Assembly (NCBI GenBank): GCA_958298945.1
Contig: OY282610.1
Span: 36,215,667-36,279,666, forward strand
DNA: 64,000 nt
DNA from: Atherix ibis
Taxonomy: Eukaryota; Arthropoda; Insecta; Diptera; Athericidae
Reading direction: 5' to 3'
Positions 10,801-22,394 of the stretch are shown here, piece by piece. Below the pieces are notes generated by a model. The model did not search any database. It worked only from the letters and a program-made list of their open reading frames with translations, and was not told where the DNA came from. Each line of letters starts with the position of its first letter. Position 1 is the stretch's first letter. The position numbers and the translations under genes are program-made.

Positions 10801-13800
10801 GTTTTATAAGGGAGAGGGTATACACTAACAAAATAATCACAACCTCTTTTTCTAGGGATCACATAATCAATTAATAAAATATAAATTAAAAAATTCAGTT
10901 TTATTTAAATGATGTTAAAAAAAACTTCGACCTGGAATATAAAACGAAACAAAAGTTCGAAATTACTAGTTTGACAAATAGTCTGTAGATGTCGTCGCTC
11001 TTAGAAAAAATAAACATTTTTGATTTTTCACTATTTTTGGAAATATTTTTAAACTTTATTAGGCAAAAAATGTTAATATTCAACTGACACTAAAAAGAGA
11101 AATTCAAAATATAATTGTTGATTTTGTAAGACTACAGAGAAGTTTTTGTTTATGTGCACTTATCACTAGTTCGAATTCAGGTAGTAGAAATTTTAAAACG
11201 CTTTCAACTATCGGTTAAGTTGAGCTACTGAGACATTTAAAATTTTATATATTTTTTTAATCAGGGTAATTTAACGTTATTGGAGGAGAATAATTCAATG
11301 TGGTATAATAGCACAGGTCATAATGCCCAGTCAGTACTCATTGTTAACCTTTATCTCCTTTTGATAAATTTATTAAATTTCATTATCCAGTCAAACCCTC
11401 AACGTCTTTCACCGCTTTTCGTCAGCCTCCTTCGTTTACTTCGATTGTTTGATTACAAGAAACCCTCTTACGTGAATGATATACCATAAAATTTTATAGT
11501 TGCCTTGGTGAATTTGTGTGTTTCACTATAATAACATAAAGTAACTATGGTGGGCCGAAAAACAGCAGAAGAGGATCTTTTCCTCAGAAAGGTCTTCAAT
11601 ATCAAAAATTTATGAAAATCTAGATCGATTAAGGGCTTCTATGGGATCAAACTGTCAGTTTACATTATAGATGTGGAATAATGCTTTAGAAAGGCTCAAA
11701 AATAGGATTATTCATATCAGATCAGATTTGAGGATCCAACCACGATAACGCTCCTGCCACATGGCCATCGTTTTCAAAGAGCTTTTTTCCTAAAGCAGGT
11801 TTTCTGTGATTTTTTTATGGTCAGCTTCTCTTAATTTAAAAATCCGTGTGACTTTTCTTTACTACCCAATATCAAAAAAACCATTTAATAGGATATTATC
11901 GTTGGTACTGTCGATAGTATCGATTCTAGTTGGAACCTTCCAGCCACTGTCAAAGGGTAGTTGCCATCAACGCTGATGTAAAGAAAAAATAAATTAAATC
12001 GTTGCCAAAAAAAAAACCAGTCTCATAATCTTACAATAAAGGCGTATTGTCATTCTCATTAATTTTTTAAAAACAAAAAAACCTATAAATATTATCAAAA
12101 GTAAATAGTTTTATTATTTTTATTACAATACAATTTACGCCGAATTCCAAGAGATGTCGCGGTAAGATTAATGTGAAAACTTGTTTATTATCAATCCAAC
12201 TAACAAGAAAAAAACTTGAAAAAAACTAAATATAATTCCTGTTCGTCTAGATACTCTTTAGATGTACCGGACATTTTGTATTTTTTTTTAATGGGTTGCC
12301 TTCTAGTATTTAATGATTATAATTATTGTTAAGGATAATGACGATGATGGCGGTATGCTTATGATTTTATCCATTTTCTATTAGATGATACTGTAACTAT
12401 TCGTACTGATACGATTGAGATTCGATAATCTAAGCAATCTGCATTGGAAATTCCGAATATGACTACAGAAACCATTCAGTTATTCTGCACACTATAATTT
12501 ATTTATGTTTATTATCATTAATAAATAACCAGAGAGACATTTATATCTTTTTCATGCATACGAACTTTGTGTGTAACAATCCGATTCACGGCTTCGCTCA
12601 TTTTATTTTCACAGCTATTAGGGATGGGAATGCTTTTTATACGAAACTGACATTCATTTATACTTATATACTCGTAAATATAAACAAATAGATATAGATA
12701 CAAACGTATAGATTCTGTCGCAATTCCTGCTGTGCTCTAACAAAATTTCGTTCTCGAATACGGCCTTCCTTCTTCGGCCTCTTCTTAAAAGTATATTTTC
12801 ATACGTACAATATCCTTAGAAATATTATATTTCAGTTAGTATGTATATTTGTGTATATTTGTAACAAAGAATACCAACTGAAATGGCAGACATTGTGGGT
12901 GGGTTGAAAAGAAAACTTTATGCGTGAATGCCAAGATAAGCGAAATTCGAGGCCAATAGCTGAACAGAAAAAGAAAATCTGCCAAAAATTCGATTTAACA
13001 AAACTTTTTTTTTTTTTTGCCTTATACAACTAATACAAATATACATACGTGTATATATATTTATGGATGAGTGTATTTTTAAGGGCTGCTTTATATGCGC
13101 GGGTTTGTAGATCTATTTTTTTTTTTTTTACAATAGGCTAGCGTGAACCATTGGGGATGAGACGGTGAAGTACGAAATGAGCATGAACTGAAAATAGAAT
13201 TAAATGAATCAAAAAAAAAAAAATTAAACAAAACGGAAACGCAGATAAAAATATCCTGTTTTTTTTTGTAGTTCTCCCAATAAAATGTTCATTTTAAAAA
13301 TCATCCCTTCTCAACCATGCTCGCAATTCTGGTTTTTACCATCTTTAAACTTGTACAATTTTTAAATAATTTTCAGTTGATTTTTTTTTGTTGTTGCCAA
13401 TTCTTTACTGTCAATTGTGAAATTTTCTATTTTCAAGTCTTCTATAATTGTTGGTAATTTTATTTTATTTTTATTCTTAAATAATGTTTGAATTCTTTTT
13501 TTTTTTTTTTTGGTTATTTTTCCGTTTTGAAATTGGTTTTTAATCTATACTTAACTCCGTGTGCGTATATGTATGTGAGAGCTTATCTATAAGATTGTAT
13601 TTTGATGATGATATTCAAATTAAGAGAATAGGATTAATAATTATTATTTTGTTTTTATGTGAGTTTTTTTTTCTTCCCTTCAAAGTATAATATCCTTTAG
13701 ATTTTCGAGTATGTTTTTTTGAAAATTATTTTTCACACTTTCGAAAAAGAAATTCTATCCAATAATATTCATAGTATCTAAATAAGACTTCCCATTGGTC

Positions 13801-14680
13801 TACTCGTTGCTTTAGCTACGATATTTGAATTATGTTTATTTTTATTGGAAAATCTTCTTTGCTATCCTAAAAACAACTAAAGAAAGATATTTTTTTAAAA
13901 CTCTTAATATTTTTTATTTTTATTTAAAAGAATATCTAATGTATTAAATTTACTTTAGTACAGAACATCAAATAAAACTACTATAAACAACAATTTCTCT
14001 ATTTTATAGAATTCTAAAAAAAAATACCTGAAAATTTGTATGATATTCATCGTGAAAAAGATAAAAAAAACTGTTTACAAATAATAATAAAAAAAAAAAT
14101 ATTATTTATAAAGCATCAGGTATTAAAATTTACTGAGAATCTGTTGCTTTATCTTTTCTTATATTGGAAGTTTTTGTTTCCTGAACATTTTATTGAAAAA
14201 TTATTAAAATTTAACAAAGAAAATACTACCTAAAAAAATAACTTTTACCTAAAAAAGTGTTAGAGTTCTTTTTTTTTTTTTTTTGAAAATATTTATTAAT
14301 AAAAAACTATTAAAATAAAAATCTCTATTAATTATTGAAATTCAGGACATTATAAAAGAAGCTGATTTTGGGAAAAATTTTCTTAAAAAAATAATTCAGA
14401 TTTCCTCAAAAGTAACACATCTTTTTAAAAAAAAAATATTAAAATAAATAAAAATATTAGAATTATTTAAATTGTTTTAACAGGAAAATTTTGTCCTAAA
14501 AATATAATATCTAAAAAATACTCTTCAAAATGCCAACTAAATTTATGTTAAATATTTTAAAATAAATTGAAATTTTTAAAATTGATGATAACTGGGCAAA
14601 AACGTACATAAAAAAACGGTGAAGTATTTGCTAAATATTTGGTAAATACTTTTGCTTCACATGATGATATACAATAGAAG
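10801..14680. other. A/T-rich spacer, no gene supported
   Basis: About 3.9 kb of non-coding sequence with many A and T homopolymers. A fragment near 11670-11730 resembles one near 6990-7110. The stretch 12500-13200 is slightly richer in G+C but shows no consistent reading frame. Confidence 0.5.
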
Positions 14681-14689
14681 ACTTATCGC

Positions 14690-16062
14690 ATAATAACAAA
14701 ATTATCGAAGAACTAATATTTCCAGTCCCGATGAGTGACTTCCTCCTAAAAATTTTAAGCTCTCGGAAAATAAATCTACTATTCTGCGCCTTTCCAATAA
14801 AAATTCTCCTGGTTATGAGCTAATAACAGCTCCTATTCTGAAGCAAATTTTCCGAAAAGCTTTAGTTTTAATTATATATTATCAATACATTTTTAATAGT
14901 ATTCTGCGCACAACCTATTTTTCTTTACTCTGGAAATTTACTGTCATCAAAAAAATTCCTAAACCAAATAAACCCTTTTGGTCCCCTCCCTCCTCCTATA
15001 GACCCTAGTTAATGAACACATTATTCCTATTCACCAATTCGGCTTCCGGTCTGAACACTCCACTATCCAAAAATCTTGAGAGGAAAGAGTATTGCCTATG
15101 GGCATTTTTAGATATCTCCCAAGCTTTTGATCGTGTGTGGCATCTTGGACTCCTCTGGAAACTCAAGACCTTATCATAAATTCATATCTTTCCTAACGTC
15201 ATTTTCAAGTTGTAATTAACTCAGAATCTTCGGAAATACATCCTGTTCTAGCCAGAGTCCTACAAGGCTATAGTTTTGGTCCCATTTTATATAACAATTT
15301 TCTACCCATGAAATCCCATCTGATCGTAATAAAAAGGCCTTGCTACCCATACAAATCCTGATGTACTTTCCAATAATTTACAATCCCATATCCACGACCT
15401 TTAGTCCTCGTTTAAAAGATGGAGAGGTAGGGTAAATGAACAGAAGAGTCCTCACATTACTTTCAGTCTTTTTTGAGAAAAACCTATCCCTTTATACATT
15501 CAGAGTAATATGATTCCACAATATGATTATTTAGGACTTTACCTGAACATGAGATTAATATGGAGACAAGAACCCACATACTTGGAGCCACCAGACATTA
15601 CCTACAACTTCTTATAATACTGCACAAACGCTCGACTACATTTAATCTACAATACAATTATTAAACCTATTTGGACATATGGAATTGAACTTTGGGGTTC
15701 AACGAAACGTTCCAATTCGTATCGCGTCCAGGCCTTACAATTCAAGATCCTCCGTAAAATTGTTGATGTTCATAACAACGTAATATATCATGATCTAAAT
15801 GTCCCTTTGTTCAGGACCTGTGTGCATTTTCTGCAATTATCATAATTAACTTGCTTGAGAGAATTGTCCTGTACGGGCCTCCTCGGAAATACTCATCGGA
15901 AACTTAAGAGACAATAGCTCTTAAGACAAATCTTACTTCCATTAGTTGAAGAAACGCCGATGGGTGTTTACTCCCACTTTATGATGCAGAAGATTGTTAA
16001 TTAAAATGTTATGCAAATCTGCTTGTTACAAAACAATTGTAGTTGCAGATTAAAAAAAAAAA
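14690..16062 (+). pseudogene. Jockey-like LINE, 5'-truncated reverse-transcriptase ORF relic
   Basis: Remnant of the second ORF of a non-LTR retrotransposon, which would encode the reverse transcriptase that primes on nicked chromosomal DNA. Readable pieces in order: NKNSPGYELITAPILKQI (about 14798-14852, the conserved NKKAPGYD segment); a IPKPNKP-like piece near 14955; FLDISQAFDRVWH (about 15105-15143), which is RT motif A with its catalytic Asp; KRWRGRVNEQKS-like near 15420; and IWTYGIELWGSTKRSN then KILRKIVD and HDLNVP (about 15668-15810), typical of the jockey C-terminal region. At least four frame changes and many stops separate these pieces. The upstream half of the ORF and ORF1 are absent, as in 5'-truncated LINEs. 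An A-run at 16051-16061 is a plausible 3' tail. Confidence 0.85.
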
Positions 16063-16186
16063 CTAGGAAAAAATCGTCCCAATATTACTTTGATTTTTTA
16101 AATTTAAAATAAAAAGAAACTAATACTGTATAAAAATATCCCTTGTGATATTTAATAAATCTAATATCACATAAGCAATTAAAATA

Positions 16187-16704
16187 ATGGTTTTCTTATG
16201 CTTGATGATGAAAACAAAAACAAACTTTTCGGTATCGTTGGCACGTCCGCTATTTACGGACGATCCGCTGGCTGTACTACCATTCACCGCTCGCCAATAC
16301 AGCGGCGGCCATCGACCCGACAAATTTGGCTATTCACCACGCGCCAATGGTCCATATTCGGTCGAAAAGAAACGAATCCGAACAAATAACGAAACAAAAC
16401 ACAAAGGCCAGCTTGCACACGTTCTTCAACAGAGCCGTTTCGGAAGAGCATTGAAGAGAACCGAAAAGAGTGGTCCGCCGATGGTGATGATGACGAAAAA
16501 TTTGCTGTCTTTTGTGGTTTCGTCTTCTTTCCGGGAGAGTGGGAATAACCTTGAGTGGTACTTTTCGGCAGTCAAGTAATCACTTGATTCGAAAGAGTGT
16601 GGAACGGCACGAGGCTTACGAGAAAATAGGGCACAAAGCATAATGGTCGCCCGCAAACGCAAAGAGCGACAGGAGAAAGAAGCTCAGCGTCAACAACAAG
16701 AATT
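16187..16704 (+). CDS. CpG-rich candidate host exon/promoter-proximal region, frame uncertain
   Basis: A sharp island of higher G+C and CpG in A/T-rich DNA. A 130-codon plus frame (16187-16579) reads LARPLFTDDPLAVLPFT, then SGGHRPDKFGYSPRANGPY, then a basic segment. A second plus frame from about 16396 to 16550 gives a protein-like acidic stretch (EENRKEWSADGDDDEKF...GEWE). A third frame starts at ATG 16643 and encodes a short Lys/Arg/Glu/Gln-rich peptide (MVARKRKERQEKEAQRQQQ) ending in TGA near 16714. Which frame, if any, is translated cannot be decided by eye. An alternative is an untranslated first exon. I do not recognise the protein. Confidence 0.35.
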
Positions 16705-16719
16705 ACGCAGCTGAGAGTT

Positions 16720-17700
16720 TACTGTCGGTGCGAGTAGAGTTGATCGCGATCGCGTTCACTCAGAGTTGTTTTTGGTTGAAAAACATTTTTTTACGTATGT
16801 ATAGGTTTTGAGATGTTTTTTTTTGTTGGGAATTTTTTTGTCTAATTTTACAAACTTGCAAACATGAAAACTCCTTTTTCAACCCCATTAAAAATAGTAT
16901 TTTTTATTTCTCTTTGGAAAGTTTTCTTAAGTTACTTGGGGAAAAAAATGCCTTTTTTCTGAAAATAATTTTTTGTAGAATTTCCTTTAAAAATATTTAC
17001 TTTTTTTTTTTTTAAATGTTTGGCTAATTTCCAAAACTACCACACTTTTCAAGAGTAAAATTTTCCTCGACATATTTTTAGGACAAATTTAGGCAATTTC
17101 CTAAAAATTTTCCGTTCCATTTTTTTTTTAATAAAAAAAAAGGTGTTTTTATTCAAACAAAATACGGCCAATTTTTTTTTTTTTTTTTGGACAAACACGA
17201 AAAGGAAGAGTTTTTTTTTGCGTTCTCATTAAGAAAATGGCATACAAACAGGACGCAGCCCATGCGTACTTACGAATTCTAAAAAGATTTCTTTTAGTAT
17301 CCGTAATTATGCTATAATTGGGTTTTCTTGCTATTGGGGATGGTTGTTGTAATTTCGATATGTGAGTAGAAATTATTCAAGTTGCATTTGAGATCAAATT
17401 TAAGAAAAAAAAACGGAAGATGATATAAATTATTAGAAGTAAAAAGAAGATCCGAAAAGACTGAAAATAATAGTTTAAAAGGTGATAAGAAACTGTTCTC
17501 TGAATTGTCTGTCGTCCCTTCTCTTTTTCCAATGTTATGAAACGAACTCTCTTGATTTCTGTTCGTTTTCGATTTTCATCAAATTTTTTCGCTCAATCAA
17601 AAATGTCTGGAAACAACGAAAATTCATTTTGAGATATTTGCTCAAAAACCCGAAAATTTTGCCATATTTTTTCTATAAAGAAGAGCAAAAAAAAAACGAT
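16720..17700. other. A/T-rich spacer between two CpG-rich islands
   Basis: Non-coding, dominated by T-runs (for example 17173-17189). It could be an intron joining the islands at 16.2 and 17.7 kb, but the splice sites were not established. Confidence 0.4.
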
Positions 17701-17721
17701 CATTGAAAAACTGTCACAACA

Positions 17722-17812
17722 ATGCCCCGCACCGCCGCCGCAATGAGTTCGAATAGAAAACAGGCAACAGTGGCGCGCTTTGTATTCGCGGCGGTTGCAT
17801 GTGCGCGCGTAG
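17722..17812 (+). CDS. Candidate first coding exon, Ala-rich N-terminus
   Basis: ATG 17722 sits in an insect-like start context (ACAACAATGCC) within a second CpG-rich island. It opens a frame reading MPRTAAAMSSNRKQATVARF and then an Ala/Val-rich hydrophobic stretch. A GTAGGT donor-like site follows near 17812, and if it is not used the frame closes about 30 bases later (TAA near 17845). The start context, island and donor fit a first exon. The peptide is too short to identify. A transposon inserted at 17861 lies just downstream, so the putative intron carries that insertion. Confidence 0.35.
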
Positions 17813-18182
17813 GTTCACTGTCAACGATTACGTCAAGTGTCTAATTTTCATTGTACACAGCTTAGATTAAAGAAGTACTGGATAGGCCTCTACACAAAAA
17901 TTCTGTCCAAATTTTGTTGGCAATACATTTATAGAACACACACATGCAATACAACAGAAACGGCGTAAATCATTGGGAGCCAATTTTAATCTTCAGTATG
18001 CGATTGAAGCGGTTCGTTCAAAACTATTTTCATATGTTATGTCATTTATGTGTAAACGAATAGATTTTTTAATATTGCGAATTTTGTTGTTTTATGGAAT
18101 TATTTTTGGAAATTTATAATAAAACACAGTATTCTATTTTTAAATATTTATTTATTTATTATGTATTTTCATTTTATTTATT

Positions 18183-18270
18183 TCACGAGCATACAACGTC
18201 CCGATTCTTGGGAATACCGGATGCTGCTGACACAATCCACTTTTCCCGCAACCATTTATTCTGTGGGAAT
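18183..18270 (-). pseudogene. THAP-like zinc-finger fragment inside the P-like element
   Basis: After a TATTACAG acceptor-like site (AG at 18272-18271) the minus strand reads FPQNKWLREKWIVSAASGIP, then KNRDVVCS, and a TGA. THAP domains have a central FP...LR.KW..A segment followed by a V/I-CS-HF block with the second pair of metal ligands; the spacing here fits that part. The first Cys pair and the final HF are not seen, so this is a truncated exon. P-element transposases begin with a THAP domain that binds DNA near the element ends. The assignment rests on about 29 residues. Confidence 0.45.
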
Positions 18271-18617
18271 CTGTAATATTAACATATAAATATACGATCC
18301 TTACATTTTCTTTTTTACTTAAGAATTAATATAAATTTAAGTATTTTTTGCGCTATTAAAAAAATTCGTTCCCTTCAATTTTCTTGCACACATTTTATGT
18401 TCGCCGGCACTGAACTATTTTCGGGTAAACATTGAACTGTCAACATCAGATTTGTTTACATTTATTCAATGCCGAACTTTTTAACCACTTTTTCGATAAA
18501 ATAAATCATTCAAAACCATCTAAACACATTATAAACTAAATTTCTATTAATTTCTCTAATTTTCATTATAAACTAAATTTCTAGTAAAAAAGAACATGTC
18601 AACTTACCGAAAGTTTT

Positions 18618-18668
18618 TTATGTAGACATGTCACACCACCCATGGCAGTGGGTGACATGTCTACATAA
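18618..18668. repeat. Palindrome with perfect 17-bp arms
   Basis: TTATGTAGACATGTCAC (18618-18634) is the exact inverse of GTGACATGTCTACATAA (18652-18668). The loop is itself partly self-complementary around CCATGG. It lies within the P-like element close to its right end; internal subterminal inverted repeats occur in P-type elements, but the resemblance is only structural. Confidence 0.9.
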
Positions 18669-19399
18669 ACAATTTTTGACAGTCATATCCCCCTAGTAAA
18701 AATTTGTACACAAAATTGCGTATACATATACGGTAGGGGCCTATCCAGTACTTCTTTAATCTAAGGTACACACTCTGGGAAAAGTTCACCGCCGCTCGCT
18801 CCGTCACCATCTTAAATGGTGAACTGGTTTTCAATTTCAACAGACATTTTTTCCCATTAATTTTGTTCCCATATAAATTCGGGAATTTTCTTTAAGCGCT
18901 TCTTTTTGGCAATCCTGTACTTGTTAGAAATTAAAATTTAATTTAGTAAAAAATCCAAAAAAAAATCCTTTTCGGCTTGATTCGAAAATGAATAGATAAG
19001 AAACAGAAAAATGGTGAATGTTGAAAGGGGATAAAAAGAGAAAACTCTGAGATATGAGAAGGAAATAGGTTTTTTGGTCAATCTAAGCGGCACGCGTCCA
19101 ATCCAACTGACTATGAATGTGTTCGGATTTGCCACGCAAGAACTGGTCATGTGGGCAAGTGCGTGTGTCGCTTCTCTGCACTGAAGAAGATCGGATATCG
19201 ATCGGAGGCACGGTCAATCGTCCGGGACAGTTTGTTTTCGCTGATCCAATTAAAAATAATATTCTAATAGGGAAATATTCTAAGGATGCTGCAGAGACAC
19301 CGAGAACCCTACTGTGTATGGAATTTTTACCAATCCGAACCCAGCTTGTTACCTTTTCCTCAAATGTGACTACCCATGAAACCATAAGTAGGTATTACT

Positions 19400-20175
19400 T
19401 CATCCAACTTCCAGCTTAAAGCTATATGAATGTACCCTAACCGGTGACCAAATGGATGTCATTTCTACCCCATTGTTGATGATATATTCTGACATATCTA
19501 CCGGGATATGTTCTTCGTGTAGTTGCGATTCTGGTTTGTTACCCGCCAAACCTAAGCCAACTAGAGCGGATGCTTGAGATGGTTTAATGATGGCATTATA
19601 ATGCAATCTCCGATAATATAAGATCCGCAATGGTTCATCACGACTTTCAATATCGTCCTTAGGAACTTTATAGTTTGGGTCTGAAAATTAAAAATTTAAA
19701 TAGTTATCCTCGAAAACATAAATTTGTAATCTTTTGAAGATATCAAATTTGTTTAAATGAAAACATCTCATTTAGGAAGACTTACCCGGTGAATAGATAT
19801 ATAATTCGAAAGTTCTATTATAAACTTTGGAGATGGCTTCAATCTTAATGCTATTTGCATCTTCATTTTTTTTTGCATATCTTCTCCACACAGAAAATTT
19901 TCATAGAATTCACGATGCGCGTACTAGAATAAAAAATCGTAATGAAAATATTTAGAAACCAGTTGGAATATGTAATATATTTAGAATTTATATCCTTAAA
20001 TTTGTAAGGATATTGCTCGAAAGAGGCAGGCCCCATCCCCAACAATTCTATACACCATAAAACCGAGGTCCGACATTTCTTTTTCGAACTGTTTGGCACG
20101 ACCCTCCCAAAGTAGTCTGAACTTCTATAAATCATGCTCATCTTCACTGTTGTAACCAGACAAATTTTCCTCCAT
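19400..20175 (-). pseudogene. OTUD5/DUBA-like OTU deubiquitinase, decayed, introns retained
   Basis: Homologue of the OTU-family cysteine deubiquitinase OTUD5, which removes ubiquitin chains from signalling proteins. Exon A (from ATG 20175) reads SGYNSEDE, the conserved acidic motif before the OTU domain, then KQFEKEMSDLGFMVYRIV and GDGACLFRAISLQI; DGACLFR holds the catalytic Cys. Exon B (19923-19786), flanked by TATTCTAG and GTAAGT, reads in a shifted frame NSIKIEAISKVYNRTFELYIY, matching the family's HIEMQAMAEMYNRPVEV block. Exon C (19680-19400), after TTTTCAG, reads PNYKVPKDDIESRDEPLRI, then RRLHYNAIIKP, the His-containing IHYNSVV block, and VGLGL. Damage: in-frame TAG after EDEHDL, TAA replacing the Tyr of QIYG, a one-base loss in an A-run in exon B, and apparent loss of the helix after QIYG. 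Retained introns argue against a processed copy. A reading error in a live gene is a weaker alternative. Confidence 0.82.
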
Positions 20176-20189
20176 TGCAAAATAAATGT

Positions 20190-21508
20190 TTTTATTAAAA
20201 CAAAAAAACAAACACTTTTTTTTTAATAAAATGAAAACTAAAAAATAATTTGTTTAATAAAAAGATCATTAAAAACCGCCTTTTTTACAAAATGAACACT
20301 AAAAATACTTTTTTCTTTATAAAATTAACACTAAAAATTGCTTTTTTTTTACTAATATGAACGATAAAAAATATTTTGTTTGAAAAAATTAATACTAAAA
20401 ACTGCATTTTTAAGAAAATAAACACTAAAAACTGCTTTTTTTTAATTAAATGAACAATAAAAAATACTTTTTTTTTGTTGCAAAATGAACAATAAAAACT
20501 GCTTTTTTTTTGTTGCAAAATTAACACTAAAAAATACTATTTTTTTTTACAAAATTAACACTAAAAAATAATTTTTTAGTAAAATGAACACTAGAAAATC
20601 GTTTTTTCAACAAAATAAAAACTAAAAAATAATTTTTTTTTTGCAAAATTAAAACTACAAAATACTTTTTTCTTTACAAAACTAATACTAAAAAATACTT
20701 TTTGTTGTTGCAAAATGAACACTAAAAACTGCCTTTTTTTAACAAAATTAAAACTAAAAAATACTTTTTTTTTATAAAATTAACACTAAAAACTGCTTTT
20801 TTTTAACAAAATGAGCACTAAAAATTACTTTTTTTAGCAAAATAAGCACTAAAAACTGCTTTTTTAACAAAATAAACACTAAAAAATACTATTTTTTTAC
20901 AAAATTAACACTAAAAAATACTTTTTTTTAAATGCAAAATTATTACTAAAAAATACTATTTTTTATACAAAATTAACACTAACAAATACTTTTTTAATAA
21001 AATGAACACTAGAAAATCGTTTTTTTAACAAAATGTACAATTGAAAATATTTGTTTTTACAAAATTAACACTAAAAACTGTTTTTTTTAACAAAATTTAC
21101 ACTAAAAACTGCCTTTTGTTCGCAAAATGAACATTAGAAGCTGCTTTTTTTTAACAAAATAAAAACTAAAAAATAATTTTTTTTTTGCAAAATTAAAACT
21201 AAAAAATACTTTTTTCTTTACAAAATTAACACTAAAAAATACTTTTCTTTTGCTAAATTTACACTAAAAAATACTATTTTTTTTTTACAAAATTAACACT
21301 AAAAAATAATTTTTTAGTAAAATGAACACTAGAATAAAATTAAAACTACAAAATACTTTTTTCTTTACAAAACTAATACTAAAAAATACTTTTTGTTGTT
21401 GCAAAATGAACACTAAAAAATGCCTTTTTTAAACAAAATTAAAACTAAAAAATACTTTTTTTTACAAAATTAACACTAAAAACTGCTTTTTTTAAACAAA
21501 ATGACACT
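20190..21508. repeat. A/T minisatellite, unit about 37 bp, with internal higher-order copy
   Basis: Tandem units of the form AAAATTAACACTAAAAA followed by a variable T-run and AC/TG-containing spacer (for example AACTGC or AATACT). About 35 units are present, differing in T-run length and in AACACT/AAAACT/AATACT variants. A multi-unit block containing TAGTAAAATGAACACTAGAA and TACAAAACTAATACT near 20574-20720 recurs near 21311-21400, so part of the array was duplicated at a period of about 0.7 kb. It starts only about 15 bp upstream of the OTUD5-like start codon. Confidence 0.92.
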
Positions 21509-22390
21509 GTTTTTAATAGAAATTATTAAATGAATTGCTTTACGGCCAATACACATGTTGTGAGGACACAAATTTATTCGTTGCTGTTTCATATTCGTAG
21601 CCTCAACGTTCAGTGGAATTTATGTCGAACTTAAGGAAAATGTAGTTTGTTGTACCTTAACTAATAGTAATATTTAAAAGGCAACGTATTCTTTGAAAAG
21701 TGTTTAAAATTCATCAAAATTACTATTTATGATTCAATTTTTGCAATAATCGGAAATAATTCGTTCGTTTTCAATTAATCATTTTTCGTTATTGATGAAT
21801 TGTAACTGATTTTTGGAATTTCTTATTACTTTAAAATATATACAAAACTTAATATCATAAATTTATTTTCTCTTTTATCAATATAGTAATAGGGGCACTG
21901 TAGATTTTGTAAATTTTTTAATATTTTAGTTGAAAATTGCAAATAACTGAAAAGCCATATACCTGGAATAATTAGAAGTTTGCCATTTCAATCTAAATCG
22001 TTCTAGTTGCTTAGATTTTATTACAAAATAGAAAAATATAAGAAAATTTTTTTAAGAACTCCCTTATTTGAAAATTATAATTATTACAAAATCAGACTTT
22101 TAAATCTTAAAGGCTGATAAGATATAAAAAAGATCGTCGCCATAAAACTTACAAGAATGATTTTATTGAAAATTAATTTAAATTACAATCGAAAGAATCC
22201 AATTTGAATAATTTCCTATTACGTATAATGGTATGTGTATTTCTTTCAAATAACAAAATAGCAACGAAATAAATTATTCAAATTAATGAATTGTAATTGA
22301 ATTTTATTTCAAGAAAGTTTACAACAAATTCTCCAACCTGAAATGAACCTCATCAGAGAAAAAAACCGTATAAATTTTTTACTTTTGATA
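21509..22390. other. A/T-rich spacer, no gene seen
   Basis: Non-coding; no motif or repeat recognised beyond homopolymers. Confidence 0.5.
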
Positions 22391-22394
22391 CTTT

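Larger units (their letters stand above)
17861..18765 (-). mobile_element. Short DNA transposon, 33-bp TIRs and 8-bp target duplication, P-like
   Basis: The ends are inverted repeats starting CTTAGATTAAAGAAGTACTG and continuing GATAGGCCYCTAC, 32 of 33 identical. Flanking bases are GTACACAG (17853-17860) and GTACACAC (18766-18773), an 8-bp direct repeat with one mismatch. TIRs of about 31 bp with 8-bp duplications are the arrangement of the P superfamily, and a THAP-like fragment lies inside on the minus strand; the superfamily call combines these. hAT elements also make 8-bp duplications but usually have shorter TIRs. At 905 bp it lacks a complete transposase. It also contains a 17-bp-arm palindrome (18618-18634 with 18652-18668). 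Confidence 0.72.

Noticed and set aside
19083..19419. 100-codon open frames on both strands over 19.08-19.42 kb
   Set aside because: They overlap the 3' part of the OTUD5-like region on opposite strands, with no recognisable motif in either. I could not link them to the OTU C-terminus.
20285..20527. 80-codon minus-strand open frame inside the A/T minisatellite
   Set aside because: It is produced by the repeat unit itself (FFIVH/KKK-type periodic peptide) and has no independent coding support.
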